Shown here in pieces: positions 10,114 to 18,826 of a stretch of DNA of 64,000 bases (within the stretch, counting starts at the first letter, position 1; each line of letters starts with the position of its first letter). The stretch spans positions 817,501 through 881,500 of the forward strand of contig NZ_CP060296.1 in assembly GCF_014303735.1 (NCBI RefSeq). The letters are read 5' to 3'. Source of the stretch: Variovorax sp. PAMC28562 (GTDB taxonomy: Bacteria > Pseudomonadota > Gammaproteobacteria > Burkholderiales > Burkholderiaceae_C). Under the pieces are notes generated by a model. That model had not been told where the DNA came from. It made no database searches and saw only the letters and a list, made by a program, of their open reading frames with translations. The position numbers and the translations under genes are program-made.

Positions 10114-11124
10114 TCAGCGCGACTGCCTGATACGCGGATTAATGACGCCGTAGGCCACGTCGACGAGCAGATTCACGATCATCACGATAACGCCCAGCAG
10201 CAGCATGCCACCCTGCAACACCGGATAGTCGCGCCGGCCAATCGCCTCGATCAACCACTTGCCGACACCGGGCCACGAGAAGATCGTCTCGGTCAGGATG
10301 GCGCCCGTGAAGAGCACGCCGACCTGAAGCCCGATGACCGTCACTACCGGAATCAGCGCGTTGCGCAACGCGTGCAGCGCGACCACGCGAAAACGCGACA
10401 AGCCCTTGGCGCGCGCAGTGCGGATGTAGTCCTCGCCCAGCACTTCGAGCATGGCCGAGCGCGTCATGCGCGCGATGACCGCGAGCGGCACCGTGCCGAG
10501 CACGATGGTCGGTAGGATGAGGTGATGCAGTGCCGACCAGAAAGCGTCGACGTCGCCGGCCCGCAGCGAATCGATGAGCAGAAAGCCGCTGCTCGGCTCG
10601 ATGAAATACTGGACGGCGATGCGTCCCGACACCGGCGTCCATCCCAGTTGCACCGAAAAGAACAGGATGAGCAGCAGGCCCCACCAGAAGATCGGCATCG
10701 AATAGCCAGTGAGCGACACCGCCATCACGCCGTGGTCGAAGATGGAATTTCGTCGTACCGCCGCCAGGATCCCGGCTGGAATTCCGAGCACCAGGGCAAA
10801 GACGATGGCACACAGCGCAAGCTCTACCGTGGCAGGAAAGAGCGACAAGAACTCGCTCATGACCGGCTCCTGCGTGATGACCGATTTGCCCAGGTCGCCG
10901 TGCAGCACCCGCGCGATGTAGATGCCGTATTGCGCGATCAGAGGCTTGTCGAAGCCATAGGCCTTCAGCAGTTCTGCATGGCGCGCCGGGTCGATACCGC
11001 GCTCACCGGCCAGCGTTTCGATCGGGTCACCGGGCACCAGACGAATCAAAAAGAACGCGAGCAGCGTCATGCCGATGAAGGTCGGCACCAAAAGGCTCAG
11101 GCGCGTGAGAATGAAACGGAACAT
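10114..11124 (-). CDS. dppB: Dipeptide ABC transporter permease, DppB-type
   Basis: A 336-aa permease beginning MFRFILTRLSLLVPTFIGMT, the standard DppB first helix, followed by LIRLVPGDPIETLAGERG and the cytoplasmic EAA motif (RTARAKGLSRFRVVALHALRNALIPV). It heads the dpp operon and forms the translocation pore with DppC. It lies 69 bp after the fadD stop on the same strand, so it may be read from the upstream transcript as well as from its own promoter; I see no terminator in that gap. Confidence 0.93.
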   Translation of the reverse strand: MFRFILTRLSLLVPTFIGMTLLAFFLIRLVPGDPIETLAGERGIDPARHAELLKAYGFDKPLIAQYGIYIARVLHGDLGKSVITQEPVMSEFLSLFPATVELALCAIVFALVLGIPAGILAAVRRNSIFDHGVMAVSLTGYSMPIFWWGLLLILFFSVQLGWTPVSGRIAVQYFIEPSSGFLLIDSLRAGDVDAFWSALHHLILPTIVLGTVPLAVIARMTRSAMLEVLGEDYIRTARAKGLSRFRVVALHALRNALIPVVTVIGLQVGVLFTGAILTETIFSWPGVGKWLIEAIGRRDYPVLQGGMLLLGVIVMIVNLLVDVAYGVINPRIRQSR

Positions 11125-11193
11125 CGATCGTCTTGATGCAAGACCAGTGCCGGCCGACCGACGCGCGTTTCCGTTCCTGTTACCGGAGGGCGG

Positions 11194-12888
11194 TCAGACG
11201 GCCGCAGCCGGCTTCTTGGCGTCGCGCAGTTCGCGTCTCAGGATCTTGCCGACCGGCGTTTTTGGCAGGTCGGTACGGAATTCGATCACGCGCGGCTGTT
11301 TGTAGCCGGTGAGGTTGGCACGGCAGAACTCCTTGACCTGGTCTTCCGTCAGCGTCGGGTCTTTGCGAACGATCACCAGCTTGACCGCTTCGCCGGTCTT
11401 CTCGTCCGGCACGCCGACCACCGCGCATTCGAGCACGCCGGCCAGCGTGGCCACCACGTCTTCGACCTCGTTAGGGTAGACGTTGAAGCCGCTCACCAGC
11501 ACCATGTCTTTCTTGCGGTCGACGATCTTGAAGAAGCCCTGCGCATCGACGGTGCCGATGTCGCCGGTCTTGAGATAGCCATCGGGCGTCATGACCTTGG
11601 CTGTTTCATCGGGTCGCTGCCAGTAGCCCGCCATCACCTGCGGGCCCTTGATGGCGATTTCGCCCCGCTCGCCGGCCGGCACTTCGATGCCGTCGTCGTC
11701 GAGCAGCTTGAGCCAGGTGCTCGGCAGCGGAAGCCCGATGGTGCCGGTGTAGGACGTGCTGGTGGTCGGGTTGCAAGTGGCCGACGGCGAGGTTTCCGAC
11801 AGGCCGTAACCTTCGCAAATCGGGCAGCCGGTTTTCTCGAGCCAGAGCTTGGCGACAGCGCCCTGCACGGCCATGCCGCCACCGACCGACACCTTCAGAT
11901 TCTTCCAGTTGACGGTATTGAAGTCCGCATGATTGGCCAGTCCGTTGAAGAGCGTGTTGACCGCAGGGAAGCTGTGGAAGGTGTGCTTGGACAACTCCTT
12001 CAGCGTGGCGGCCATGTCGCGCGGATTGGGGATCAGGATCACTTTGCCGCCGGTGCGCAGTCCCAGCATCATGTTCACCGTGAACGCGAAGATGTGATAG
12101 AGCGGCAACGCGCACACGCTGGTCGGCTGCTCGCCATTGGGCACGCGATGCATGACAGGGTCGTTCCAGGCTTCTGACTGGAGCACGTTAGCGATCACGT
12201 TGCGATGCAGCAGCACCGCGCCCTTCGATACGCCGGTGGTGCCGCCGGTGTACTGAAGCACCGCGACATCGTCCGGCCCGATGGTCACGGGCTGGAATGT
12301 CCGGGCCGCGCCCTGGTCGAGCGCATCGTTGAAGCGCACCGCAGTCGGCAGATTGAAGTCGGGCACGAGCTTCTTGACGTTGCGCACCACATAGTTGACG
12401 AGCGCACCCTTCAAAAAGCCGAGCCGGTCGCCCATCGACGCGAGCACGATGTGCTTGATCGGCGTTGACGCGATGCAGTGCTGCAGCGTGACGCCGAAGT
12501 TCTCCATGATCACGATCGCCTTGGCACCGGAGTCCTTCAATTGGTGCTCGAGCTCGCGCGGCGTGTAGAGCGGATTCACATTCACCAGAATCAGCCCCGC
12601 CCGCAGGATGGCGGCGACGGCCATCGGGTACTGCGGGCAGTTGGGCATCATCGCGGCGACGCGGTCGCCCTTGACCAGGCCGAGACCTTGCAGGTACGCC
12701 GCCAACGCCTTGCTTTGCTTGTCGGTCTCGGCGTAGCTGACGTCCTTGCCCATGAAGCTGTAGGCCGTGCGATCGGCGTACTTGGTGAAGCTTTCTTCCA
12801 TGAGCGTGACGAGCGACGCGTAGCGCGAGGCGTCGATGTCGGCGGGTACGCCTTGCGGGTAGCTGCTCAGCCAGGGGCGGTCTGTCAT
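11194..12888 (-). CDS. fadD: Long-chain fatty-acid-CoA ligase FadD
   Basis: A 564-aa ANL-family adenylate-forming enzyme that activates fatty acids to acyl-CoA via acyl-AMP, at the inner face of the membrane. The AMP/ATP loop YTGGTTGVSKGAVL, the A5 motif GYGLSETSP, the hinge YLKTGDIG...DRKKDMVLVSGFNVYPNEVED (the fatty-acyl-CoA synthetase signature) and the C-terminal catalytic Lys in PKTPVGKILRREL are intact. The length fits FadD (about 560 aa). It sits between pntB and dppB on the same strand. A second, clearly diverged ligase of this family lies at 21871-23592. Confidence 0.92.
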   Translation of the reverse strand: MTDRPWLSSYPQGVPADIDASRYASLVTLMEESFTKYADRTAYSFMGKDVSYAETDKQSKALAAYLQGLGLVKGDRVAAMMPNCPQYPMAVAAILRAGLILVNVNPLYTPRELEHQLKDSGAKAIVIMENFGVTLQHCIASTPIKHIVLASMGDRLGFLKGALVNYVVRNVKKLVPDFNLPTAVRFNDALDQGAARTFQPVTIGPDDVAVLQYTGGTTGVSKGAVLLHRNVIANVLQSEAWNDPVMHRVPNGEQPTSVCALPLYHIFAFTVNMMLGLRTGGKVILIPNPRDMAATLKELSKHTFHSFPAVNTLFNGLANHADFNTVNWKNLKVSVGGGMAVQGAVAKLWLEKTGCPICEGYGLSETSPSATCNPTTSTSYTGTIGLPLPSTWLKLLDDDGIEVPAGERGEIAIKGPQVMAGYWQRPDETAKVMTPDGYLKTGDIGTVDAQGFFKIVDRKKDMVLVSGFNVYPNEVEDVVATLAGVLECAVVGVPDEKTGEAVKLVIVRKDPTLTEDQVKEFCRANLTGYKQPRVIEFRTDLPKTPVGKILRRELRDAKKPAAAV

Positions 12889-12945
12889 GTCTCTGTGTCT
12901 CTCTTTGTTCGGTGCTCGCGTTCGGGCTCGTGGCTCGCCGTCAGG

Positions 12946-14445
12946 CTACTCGATCGCCTTGCCCATGTCCTCGACTACTTTCTTCGCATCGCCGAAGACC
13001 ATCATGGTCTTGTCCATGTAGAACAGTTCGTTGTCCAGGCCCGCATAGCCTGCCGCCATGCTTCGCTTGTTCACGATCACTGTCTTGGCTTTGTACGCCT
13101 CCAGGATGGGCATGCCGTAGATCGGGCTGCCCTTGGTGTGCGCTGCGGGGTTCACCACGTCGTTGGCACCGAGGATGATCGCCACGTCGACCTGGCCGAA
13201 CTCGCCGTTGATGTCTTCCATCTCGAAGACCTGGTCGTATGGCACTTCCGCTTCGGCCAGCAGCACGTTCATGTGGCCCGGCATGCGGCCCGCCACCGGG
13301 TGGATCGCGTACTTGACCTTGATGCCCTTGTCAGTGAGCTTCTGCGCAAGCTCCTTCACCGCGTGCTGTGCGCGAGCGACAGCCAGGCCGTAGCCCGGCA
13401 CGATGACCACCGTCTCGGCGTTGCCCAGCACGAAGGCCGCATCGTCCGCGCTGCCGGTCTTGACCGGGCGCTGCTCCTTGGCGCCGATGGCCGCGGTCGT
13501 GGCCTCGCCGCCGAAGCCGCCCAGGATCACGTTGAAGAACGAGCGGTTCATCGCCTTGCACATGATGTAGCTCAGGATCGCGCCCGACGAGCCCACCAGG
13601 GAGCCCGCGATGATCAGCATCGCGTTGTTCAGCGAGAAGCCGATGCCCGCCGCCGCCCAGCCCGAGTAGCTGTTGAGCATCGACACCACCACCGGCATGT
13701 CGGCGCCGCCGATAGGGATGATGATGAGTACGCCCATCACGAACGCCAGCGCCAGCATCGCGAAAAATGCAATCCAGCTTTCGGTGCCGACGAACACCAG
13801 CCCGAGCACCAGCATCAGCAACCCGAGCACCAGGTTGAGCATGTGCTGGCCCTTGAACTGGACCGAGGCACCTTGGAACAGGCGGAACTTGTACTTGCCC
13901 GACAGCTTGCCGAAGGCGATGACCGAGCCGCTGAAGGTGACCGCGCCGATGGCCGCGCCCAGGAACAGCTCGAGCCGGTTGCCGAACGGAATCGCGTAGC
14001 GCAGAAAGCCGTCGACCAGCACCGCGCCATCGGCCGTCGTGGCGGCCGCGACGGCAGCCACTGGCGGCGGCGTGATGCCGAAGGCCCACGGCTCTGCCAC
14101 CGCAGCCACGCCGATGAACACCGCGGCCAGACCGATCATGCTGTGCATGAAGGCGACCAGCTCGGGCATCTTGGTCATCTCGACCTTGTTCGCCATGTAG
14201 GCGCCGACACCACCGCCGACCACCAGCGCGCCCAGCACCCACGCCAGGCCGCGGCCGAAGTCGACGTTGAGCGACTGCGCCTGGCCGTGCACCAGCGCGA
14301 TGGTCGTCACCACGGCGATCGCCATGCCGCTCATGCCGAAGACGTTGCCGCGGATCGAGGTGGTCGGATGGCTCAGGCCTTTCAGGGCCTGGATGAAGAA
14401 GACGCTGGCGACGAGGTACAGCAGCGTGACCACATTCATGCTCAT
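12946..14445 (-). CDS. pntB: NAD(P) transhydrogenase subunit beta
   Basis: A 499-aa inner-membrane subunit. It has about nine membrane helices followed by the NADP(H)-binding domain III ([49 protein letters not shown], and the final [14 protein letters not shown]). With PntAA and PntAB it couples proton influx to hydride transfer from NADH to NADP+, supplying NADPH. The start at 14445 overlaps the pntAB stop by 4 bp and has AGGAGA upstream. A longer in-frame extension to 15009 runs antisense through two genes and is rejected. Family identity is certain. Confidence 0.95.
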   Translation of the reverse strand: MSMNVVTLLYLVASVFFIQALKGLSHPTTSIRGNVFGMSGMAIAVVTTIALVHGQAQSLNVDFGRGLAWVLGALVVGGGVGAYMANKVEMTKMPELVAFMHSMIGLAAVFIGVAAVAEPWAFGITPPPVAAVAAATTADGAVLVDGFLRYAIPFGNRLELFLGAAIGAVTFSGSVIAFGKLSGKYKFRLFQGASVQFKGQHMLNLVLGLLMLVLGLVFVGTESWIAFFAMLALAFVMGVLIIIPIGGADMPVVVSMLNSYSGWAAAGIGFSLNNAMLIIAGSLVGSSGAILSYIMCKAMNRSFFNVILGGFGGEATTAAIGAKEQRPVKTGSADDAAFVLGNAETVVIVPGYGLAVARAQHAVKELAQKLTDKGIKVKYAIHPVAGRMPGHMNVLLAEAEVPYDQVFEMEDINGEFGQVDVAIILGANDVVNPAAHTKGSPIYGMPILEAYKAKTVIVNKRSMAAGYAGLDNELFYMDKTMMVFGDAKKVVEDMGKAIE

Positions 14446-14765
14446 GTCTTGTCTCCTGCGGGTGCCACGGTCTTTTTCTCTTTCTTTTTGAACATCTCCA
14501 GCATCCGCCGGGTCACCAGGAAACCGCCGAAGACGTTGACCGCCGCCAGCGCCACCGCCAGCACGCCCATGGTCTTGCCCAGCGGCGTGACGGTGAGGGC
14601 AGCCGCCAGCATGGCGCCCACGATGACGATCGCCGAGATCGCATTGGTCACGGCCATCAGCGGCGTGTGCAGCGCCGGCGTGACGGTCCACACCACGTGG
14701 TAACCCACGTAGATGGCCAGCACGAAGATGATCAGGTTGATGACTGTGTGAGATACGGGGTCCAT
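14442..14765 (-). CDS. pntAB: NAD(P) transhydrogenase subunit alpha, membrane part
   Basis: A 107-aa protein with about three membrane helices ([35 protein letters not shown] and [18 protein letters not shown]), corresponding to the C-terminal membrane part of E. coli PntA. The short basic tail (FKKKEKKT) is cytoplasmic. In this three-gene form the alpha subunit is split in two, the usual arrangement in many alpha- and beta-proteobacteria. It overlaps pntB by 4 bp and follows pntAA after 12 bp. Confidence 0.93.
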   Translation of the reverse strand: MDPVSHTVINLIIFVLAIYVGYHVVWTVTPALHTPLMAVTNAISAIVIVGAMLAAALTVTPLGKTMGVLAVALAAVNVFGGFLVTRRMLEMFKKKEKKTVAPAGDKT

Positions 14766-14777
14766 GGCTTCTCCTCG

Positions 14778-15920
14778 TTATTTTTTGGTGACCAGGCCGT
14801 CGTGCGACACACGGCAGGCGGCGACGATGTCGTCTTCCAGATCGATCTTGAGCGCGCCTTCCTTGGTGACGATCAGCTTCACGAAGTCGAGCACGTTGCG
14901 CGCATAGAGCGCCGAGGCATCGGCCGACAACAGTGCCGCCAGGTTGGTTTCGCCGACGATCGTCACACCATGCTTGACCACCGTCTTGTCGGGTTCGGAA
15001 ATCGGACAATTTCCTCCGGTAAGGCCGCCCACGCCGTCCGGCCCCTTGCCGGCGGCGATGTCGACAATCACCGAGCCGGGCTTCATCGCCTTGACCATGT
15101 CTTCGGTGATGAGCGTCGGTGCGGCGCGGCCGGGGATGAGCGCGGTGCTGATCACGATGTCCGCGAGCGCCACGCGCTTGGCCACCTCGATCTGCTGGCG
15201 CGCCAGCCAGCTCGCAGGCATCGGCTTGGCGTAGCCTCCGACGCCTACTGCCGCTTCCTTCTCTTCGTCGGTGTCGTACGACACTTCGATGAACTTGCCG
15301 CCGAGCGACTCGATCTGTTCCTTGACGCTCGGGCGCACATCTGACGCCTCGATCACCGCGCCCAGGCGCTTGGCCGTCGCGATGGCCTGCAAGCCGGCTA
15401 CGCCGACGCCGAGGATCACGACGCGGGCGGCTTTGACGGTGCCGGCGGCGGTCATCAGCATCGGGAAGAAGCGCTGGTATTTGTCGGCAGCGATCATCAC
15501 TGCCTTGTAGCCGGCGATGTTGGCCTGCGAGCTGAGCACGTCCATGCTCTGGGCGCGCGTGGTGCGGGGGGCGGCTTCGAGCGCGAAGGCGGTCAGGCCC
15601 GCCGTGGCCATGCGCTGCAGGCCGGTGGCGTCGAAAGGGTTGAGCATGCCGATGAGGACGGTGCCGGGCTTCATCAGGGCGGCTTCGCTGTCGGACGGCG
15701 TGCGCACCTTCAGAACCATCTCCGCGGCGTAGGCACCCGCGGCATCGACGATCTCGGCGCCAGCCGCCTGATAGGCCGCGTCGGTCACGCTGGCTGCGAC
15801 GCCGGCGCCCGACTGCACACGCAAGGTGTGGCCCAGTGCCGACAGTTTCTTGACCGTCTCGGGGGTGACGGCCACTCGGGTTTCACCCGCCGTCGTTTCG
15901 GCGGGTACGCCTATCAGCAT
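14778..15920 (-). CDS. pntAA: NAD(P) transhydrogenase subunit alpha, NAD(H)-binding part
   Basis: A 380-aa cytoplasmic domain I, related to alanine dehydrogenase. The opening MLIGVPAETTAGETRVAVTP, the Rossmann loop VVILGVGVAGLQAIATAKRLGA with the adenine-ribose Asp in EASDVRP, and the ALIPGRAAPTLI motif are diagnostic. GAGGAG precedes the ATG. It is the first gene of pntAA-pntAB-pntB, and a 405-bp divergent region rich in inverted repeats separates it from a response-regulator gene. Confidence 0.95.
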   Translation of the reverse strand: MLIGVPAETTAGETRVAVTPETVKKLSALGHTLRVQSGAGVAASVTDAAYQAAGAEIVDAAGAYAAEMVLKVRTPSDSEAALMKPGTVLIGMLNPFDATGLQRMATAGLTAFALEAAPRTTRAQSMDVLSSQANIAGYKAVMIAADKYQRFFPMLMTAAGTVKAARVVILGVGVAGLQAIATAKRLGAVIEASDVRPSVKEQIESLGGKFIEVSYDTDEEKEAAVGVGGYAKPMPASWLARQQIEVAKRVALADIVISTALIPGRAAPTLITEDMVKAMKPGSVIVDIAAGKGPDGVGGLTGGNCPISEPDKTVVKHGVTIVGETNLAALLSADASALYARNVLDFVKLIVTKEGALKIDLEDDIVAACRVSHDGLVTKK

Positions 15921-16041
15921 AGAAGTCTCCTCAGGGCAGGGGTCGCGGAATGCGGGCAGAGCTTACCGCAAGACTCCGGCCCGGCGGCTAAGCGGTTACG
16001 CGGACGCCAGAGCACCAAACCGCCCGGCCAGCCTCCTCCTA

Positions 16042-16062
16042 TTGCTATCTAAATGATAGCAA
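16042..16062. repeat. Perfect 8-bp inverted repeat, 5-bp loop
   Basis: TTGCTATC (16042-16049) and GATAGCAA (16055-16062) flank TAAAT. It could be an operator for pntAA or a copy of a dispersed intergenic palindrome. The core GCTAT/ATAGC recurs in the hairpin 80 bp away. Confidence 0.7.
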
Positions 16063-16140
16063 CTGGACGTCTACCCCGGGCAGATTGCACGGGACGCGCG
16101 ACTGACAGTGCCGCACATCATGGCGTTGCGCTTGCTGCCC

Positions 16141-16168
16141 TGGCTATGTTGGGAAACCAAGATAGCCA
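16141..16168. repeat. Long hairpin with GAAA tetraloop
   Basis: TGGCTAT (16141-16147) pairs with ATAGCCA (16162-16168), and TTGG (16149-16152) pairs with CCAA (16157-16160). There is a single G-G mismatch, and the loop is GAAA, a stable GNRA tetraloop in RNA. No T-tract follows on either strand, so it is not a standard terminator. It may be an operator or a structured leader element. Confidence 0.6.
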
Positions 16169-16229
16169 AAGCGCACTAGTTCTCGGCTGATGACATTTGT
16201 TATCCGCACGGTCATCTATCCGTGGAGTA

Positions 16230-16263
16230 GTTAACAGTTGTTCCAGGAGGCCCGTCGTTAACA
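16230..16263. promoter_or_regulatory. Palindromic GTTAACA direct repeats upstream of response regulator
   Basis: GTTAACA occurs at 16230-16236 and again at 16257-16263, 27 bp apart, each containing the palindrome GTTAAC, in otherwise GC-rich DNA 60-95 bp before the response-regulator start. Paired sites are typical of OmpR-type autoregulation, but this role is inferred. Confidence 0.35.
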
Positions 16264-16325
16264 TGCGCGCAGCGGTTCAAGGCCGCGTTAGGTCAGTAGA
16301 AATCGGTTAGCAGGGAGCTCAAAAA

Positions 16326-17054
16326 ATGAGAATTGCGGCGCTTGACGACGAAGCGGGTCAGCTCGAGCTGATTCAACACACGATGGATGGCATCGGCCAC
16401 GAATGCCACGGCTATGCGGACGCGAGGACGCTGTTACGCGACCTCCGGACGCAGACCTTCGACTTGCTGGTTCTCGACTGGAGCCTGCCGGACGTCGAAG
16501 GCCCGACAGTCGTGCGCTGGATTCGCGAAGAGCTCGCGAGCCGGCTACCGATCCTGTTCGTGACCAACCGGCGCGAAGAGGCCGACATGGTGGAAGGCCT
16601 CGGCGCCGGTGCCGACGACTTCATGGTCAAACCGATCCGCGTCGGCGAGCTCAAGGCGCGCGTGCAGGCGCTGTTGCGCCGGGCCTATCCGGCGCATTTC
16701 GAGTCGGAACTGGTCTTTGGGCCATACCACTTCTTTCCACAATCGCGCAGCCTCGAAGTCAACAACAAGGCTGTCGAACTGAAGCACCGCGAGTACGAAC
16801 TTGCGCTTTTCTTGTTCCAGAACATGGGCCGGCTGCTGTCACGCGAGCATTTGCGTGAAGCCGTTTGGGGACTCGGGCCGGAACCGGCTTCGCGCTCGCT
16901 CGACACTCACGTGTCACGCCTTCGCAGCAAGCTCGACCTGCGTCCGGCCAACGGCTTCTTGCTGTCGGCCATCTATGGTCTTGGCTATCGGCTCGAAGCG
17001 CTGGAGGCCGACAGCTTTTCAGACGTTCGCACCGCCCTCGGCACGCCTTCATGA
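16326..17054 (+). CDS. OmpR/PhoB-type response regulator
   Basis: A 242-aa two-component regulator. The receiver domain (1-115) has the acidic pair Asp7-Asp8, the phospho-acceptor Asp51 in DLLVLDWSLPD, Thr80 and Lys102 in VKP. A winged-helix DNA-binding domain (about 130-228) contains ELKHREYELALFLFQNMGRLLSREHL and the C-terminal IYGLGYRLE hairpin. It starts a plus-strand operon with a LysM/FecR envelope protein and a CHASE2 histidine kinase, its probable partner. The stop overlaps the next start as ATGA, so it is translationally coupled. The Shine-Dalgarno CAGGGAG supports the start. Confidence 0.92.
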   Translation: MRIAALDDEAGQLELIQHTMDGIGHECHGYADARTLLRDLRTQTFDLLVLDWSLPDVEGPTVVRWIREELASRLPILFVTNRREEADMVEGLGAGADDFMVKPIRVGELKARVQALLRRAYPAHFESELVFGPYHFFPQSRSLEVNNKAVELKHREYELALFLFQNMGRLLSREHLREAVWGLGPEPASRSLDTHVSRLRSKLDLRPANGFLLSAIYGLGYRLEALEADSFSDVRTALGTPS

Positions 17055-18805
17055 GGCCAGTGCAATGGCGCGGCGCCGGCGCCGCGTCGCTGATGGCCGC
17101 AGCATTGGTCGCCCTGGCCGCGAGCCCGAGTTGGGCACGTGGGCCCGACGGGTTCACGACCCACCGGGTCGAAGAGGGCCAGACCCTGCCATCGATCGCA
17201 GCGACCTACCTGCGGTCGCCCAAGCAATGGCCGCTGCTGCAAAAGCTCAACCGCATTCAAGACCCGAACAAGATCGCCGTCGGCACGATGCTGCAGATTC
17301 CGGCGCGGCTGATGAAGCCCGCTGCCATCAACGCACGGGTCGAGTTCGTCAGGGGTTCGCCCACAGCGATCAACGCGGCAGCAGCTGCAGATCCGGCCGC
17401 GCCGCGCCGCGAACTGGCCAAAGGCGCGACCGGCGTGCCGGCACCTGCCAGCGCCATTGCAGAGCCGCTGGCGATCGGCAACACCCTCGTCGAAGGCGCA
17501 AAAATAAAGGTGCCTGAAGACGGCTACCTTCTGCTTCGACTGGCAGACGGTTCGATCGTGCGCATCCTGGCCGGTTCCGACGTCGAACTCAAACGTCTGC
17601 GCCGACGCGGCGCGGCCTCCGACAGCTTCGAATCGATCATCGACGTGCGCGGCGGTAAGGTCGAGTCCGAAGTCTCCAAACAACCCAAGGGCCGCGTCTT
17701 CGAAATTCATGCACCCGGCGCCGTGGCCAGCGTACGCGGCACGCACTTCGATGTCGCCGTCGGGCTCGATGGCCGCACCGGCACCTCGGTCAGCGAAGGC
17801 ACGGTGGCGGTGCAGGCGCGCAAGCCCGCGCGCGGTGCTTCCCGAAACACCACCGTCACCGCAGGTCAGGGCGTGCTCGTCGACGGCAACGGCAAATTCG
17901 GAGAGCGCCGCGCCCTACCGGCCGCACCGGACCTCACCGCCTTGCCAGCCGAGTACCAGGACGCCGACCAGCTCGTCCTTGACCTGGGCGAAAGCGAGGC
18001 GTCCACACGCCACGAAGTCCGCATCGCCCGCGACAACACCTTTCGCGAAGTGCTGCGCGATGGCATGTTCGCCGGCCGCGCAGTGAAGTTCGTCGCGCTC
18101 GACGATGGCGACTACATGCTGGGGATTCGCTCGGTCGACACCGAAGGACTGGCCGGCGCGGAGGCCAGGCGCAGCATCCGCGTCCACGCGCACCCTGTAC
18201 CACCGCTGTATCAAAGCCCCGCGCCCGACGCACGTGTGACCAGCGAAGCCGCGCAACTCGTGTGCTCTGAAGTGGCCGGCACCGAAGTCCATCTGCAGGT
18301 TTCGAGCCGCGCTGATTTTTCGCAGCCCGAGGTCGATCAACCGGGGCTGTCCCGTTGCCGACTCGGCCTGGCGACGCTGCCCCTCGGCGACTATTACTGG
18401 CGCGTCGCATCGGTGCAGACGCCCGGGCCGGGACACGGCCCGTTCGCGACGCCGCAGCGCTTCTCGCTCATCGCGACACCCAAGGTCGGCACGCTGGACG
18501 TGGCGGATGCCGGCGACGCACCGACGCTCAACTGGAGCGCAGTGGCCGGTCACAGCTTCCACGGCCAGATCGCCAAAGACGAGGCCTTCCGGCAAATCGT
18601 CCTCGAAGCTGATCTGAAGGCGCCGCGCTGGACCATCAACGGCGTCGAGCGTGGCGCCTACTACGTGCGACTCCGGGCACGCGACGCATCGGGTGCCGAA
18701 GGGCCGTATTCGCCGCCACGTTTGCTGCGCATCGGCGGCGTGGTGCGGACCTCGACCGGCGGCGGCGTGGTGAGCGGCGACGGCGAACCGCTCGCCCGGC
18801 CCTGA
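17051..18805 (+). CDS. Exported LysM- and FecR-domain protein
   Basis: A 584-aa protein starting MRPVQWRGAG, with a signal peptide of about 29 residues ending SPSWA. A LysM peptidoglycan-binding domain follows (about 35-82: THRVEEGQTLPSIAATYL...LQIP), then a FecR-type domain (about 145-270, with the typical VRGTHFDV and SEGTVAVQA strands), then two or more beta-rich repeats of fibronectin-like appearance (about 320-575). It is probably periplasmic or anchored to the cell wall. It lies between a response regulator and a CHASE2 sensor kinase, so it may present an envelope signal to that kinase. The start overlaps the regulator stop (ATGA); a longer in-frame extension inside the regulator gene is rejected. 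The ligand is unknown. Confidence 0.85.
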   Translation: MRPVQWRGAGAASLMAAALVALAASPSWARGPDGFTTHRVEEGQTLPSIAATYLRSPKQWPLLQKLNRIQDPNKIAVGTMLQIPARLMKPAAINARVEFVRGSPTAINAAAAADPAAPRRELAKGATGVPAPASAIAEPLAIGNTLVEGAKIKVPEDGYLLLRLADGSIVRILAGSDVELKRLRRRGAASDSFESIIDVRGGKVESEVSKQPKGRVFEIHAPGAVASVRGTHFDVAVGLDGRTGTSVSEGTVAVQARKPARGASRNTTVTAGQGVLVDGNGKFGERRALPAAPDLTALPAEYQDADQLVLDLGESEASTRHEVRIARDNTFREVLRDGMFAGRAVKFVALDDGDYMLGIRSVDTEGLAGAEARRSIRVHAHPVPPLYQSPAPDARVTSEAAQLVCSEVAGTEVHLQVSSRADFSQPEVDQPGLSRCRLGLATLPLGDYYWRVASVQTPGPGHGPFATPQRFSLIATPKVGTLDVADAGDAPTLNWSAVAGHSFHGQIAKDEAFRQIVLEADLKAPRWTINGVERGAYYVRLRARDASGAEGPYSPPRLLRIGGVVRTSTGGGVVSGDGEPLARP

Positions 18806-18826
18806 GCCGCGGGCCCGGTTTCCACC

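Larger units (their letters stand above)
15921..16325. promoter_or_regulatory. Divergent regulatory region, pntAA / response regulator
   Basis: A 405-bp gene-free stretch between two divergent operons. It holds two strong inverted repeats and a pair of palindromic GTTAACA direct repeats (listed separately), plus a clear Shine-Dalgarno (CAGGGAG) before the plus-strand ATG at 16326 and GAGGAG before the minus-strand ATG at 15920. I could not place a sigma70 promoter with confidence. Confidence 0.5.

Noticed and set aside
12478..14703. A 741-codon plus-strand frame opposite pntB and fadD
   Set aside because: It is antisense to secure genes, with a composition dominated by Arg, His, Asp and Val and no motifs.
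14446..15009. A 188-residue N-terminal extension of PntB
   Set aside because: It runs through pntAB and pntAA in another frame; the ATG at 14445 has a Shine-Dalgarno and overlaps the pntAB stop.
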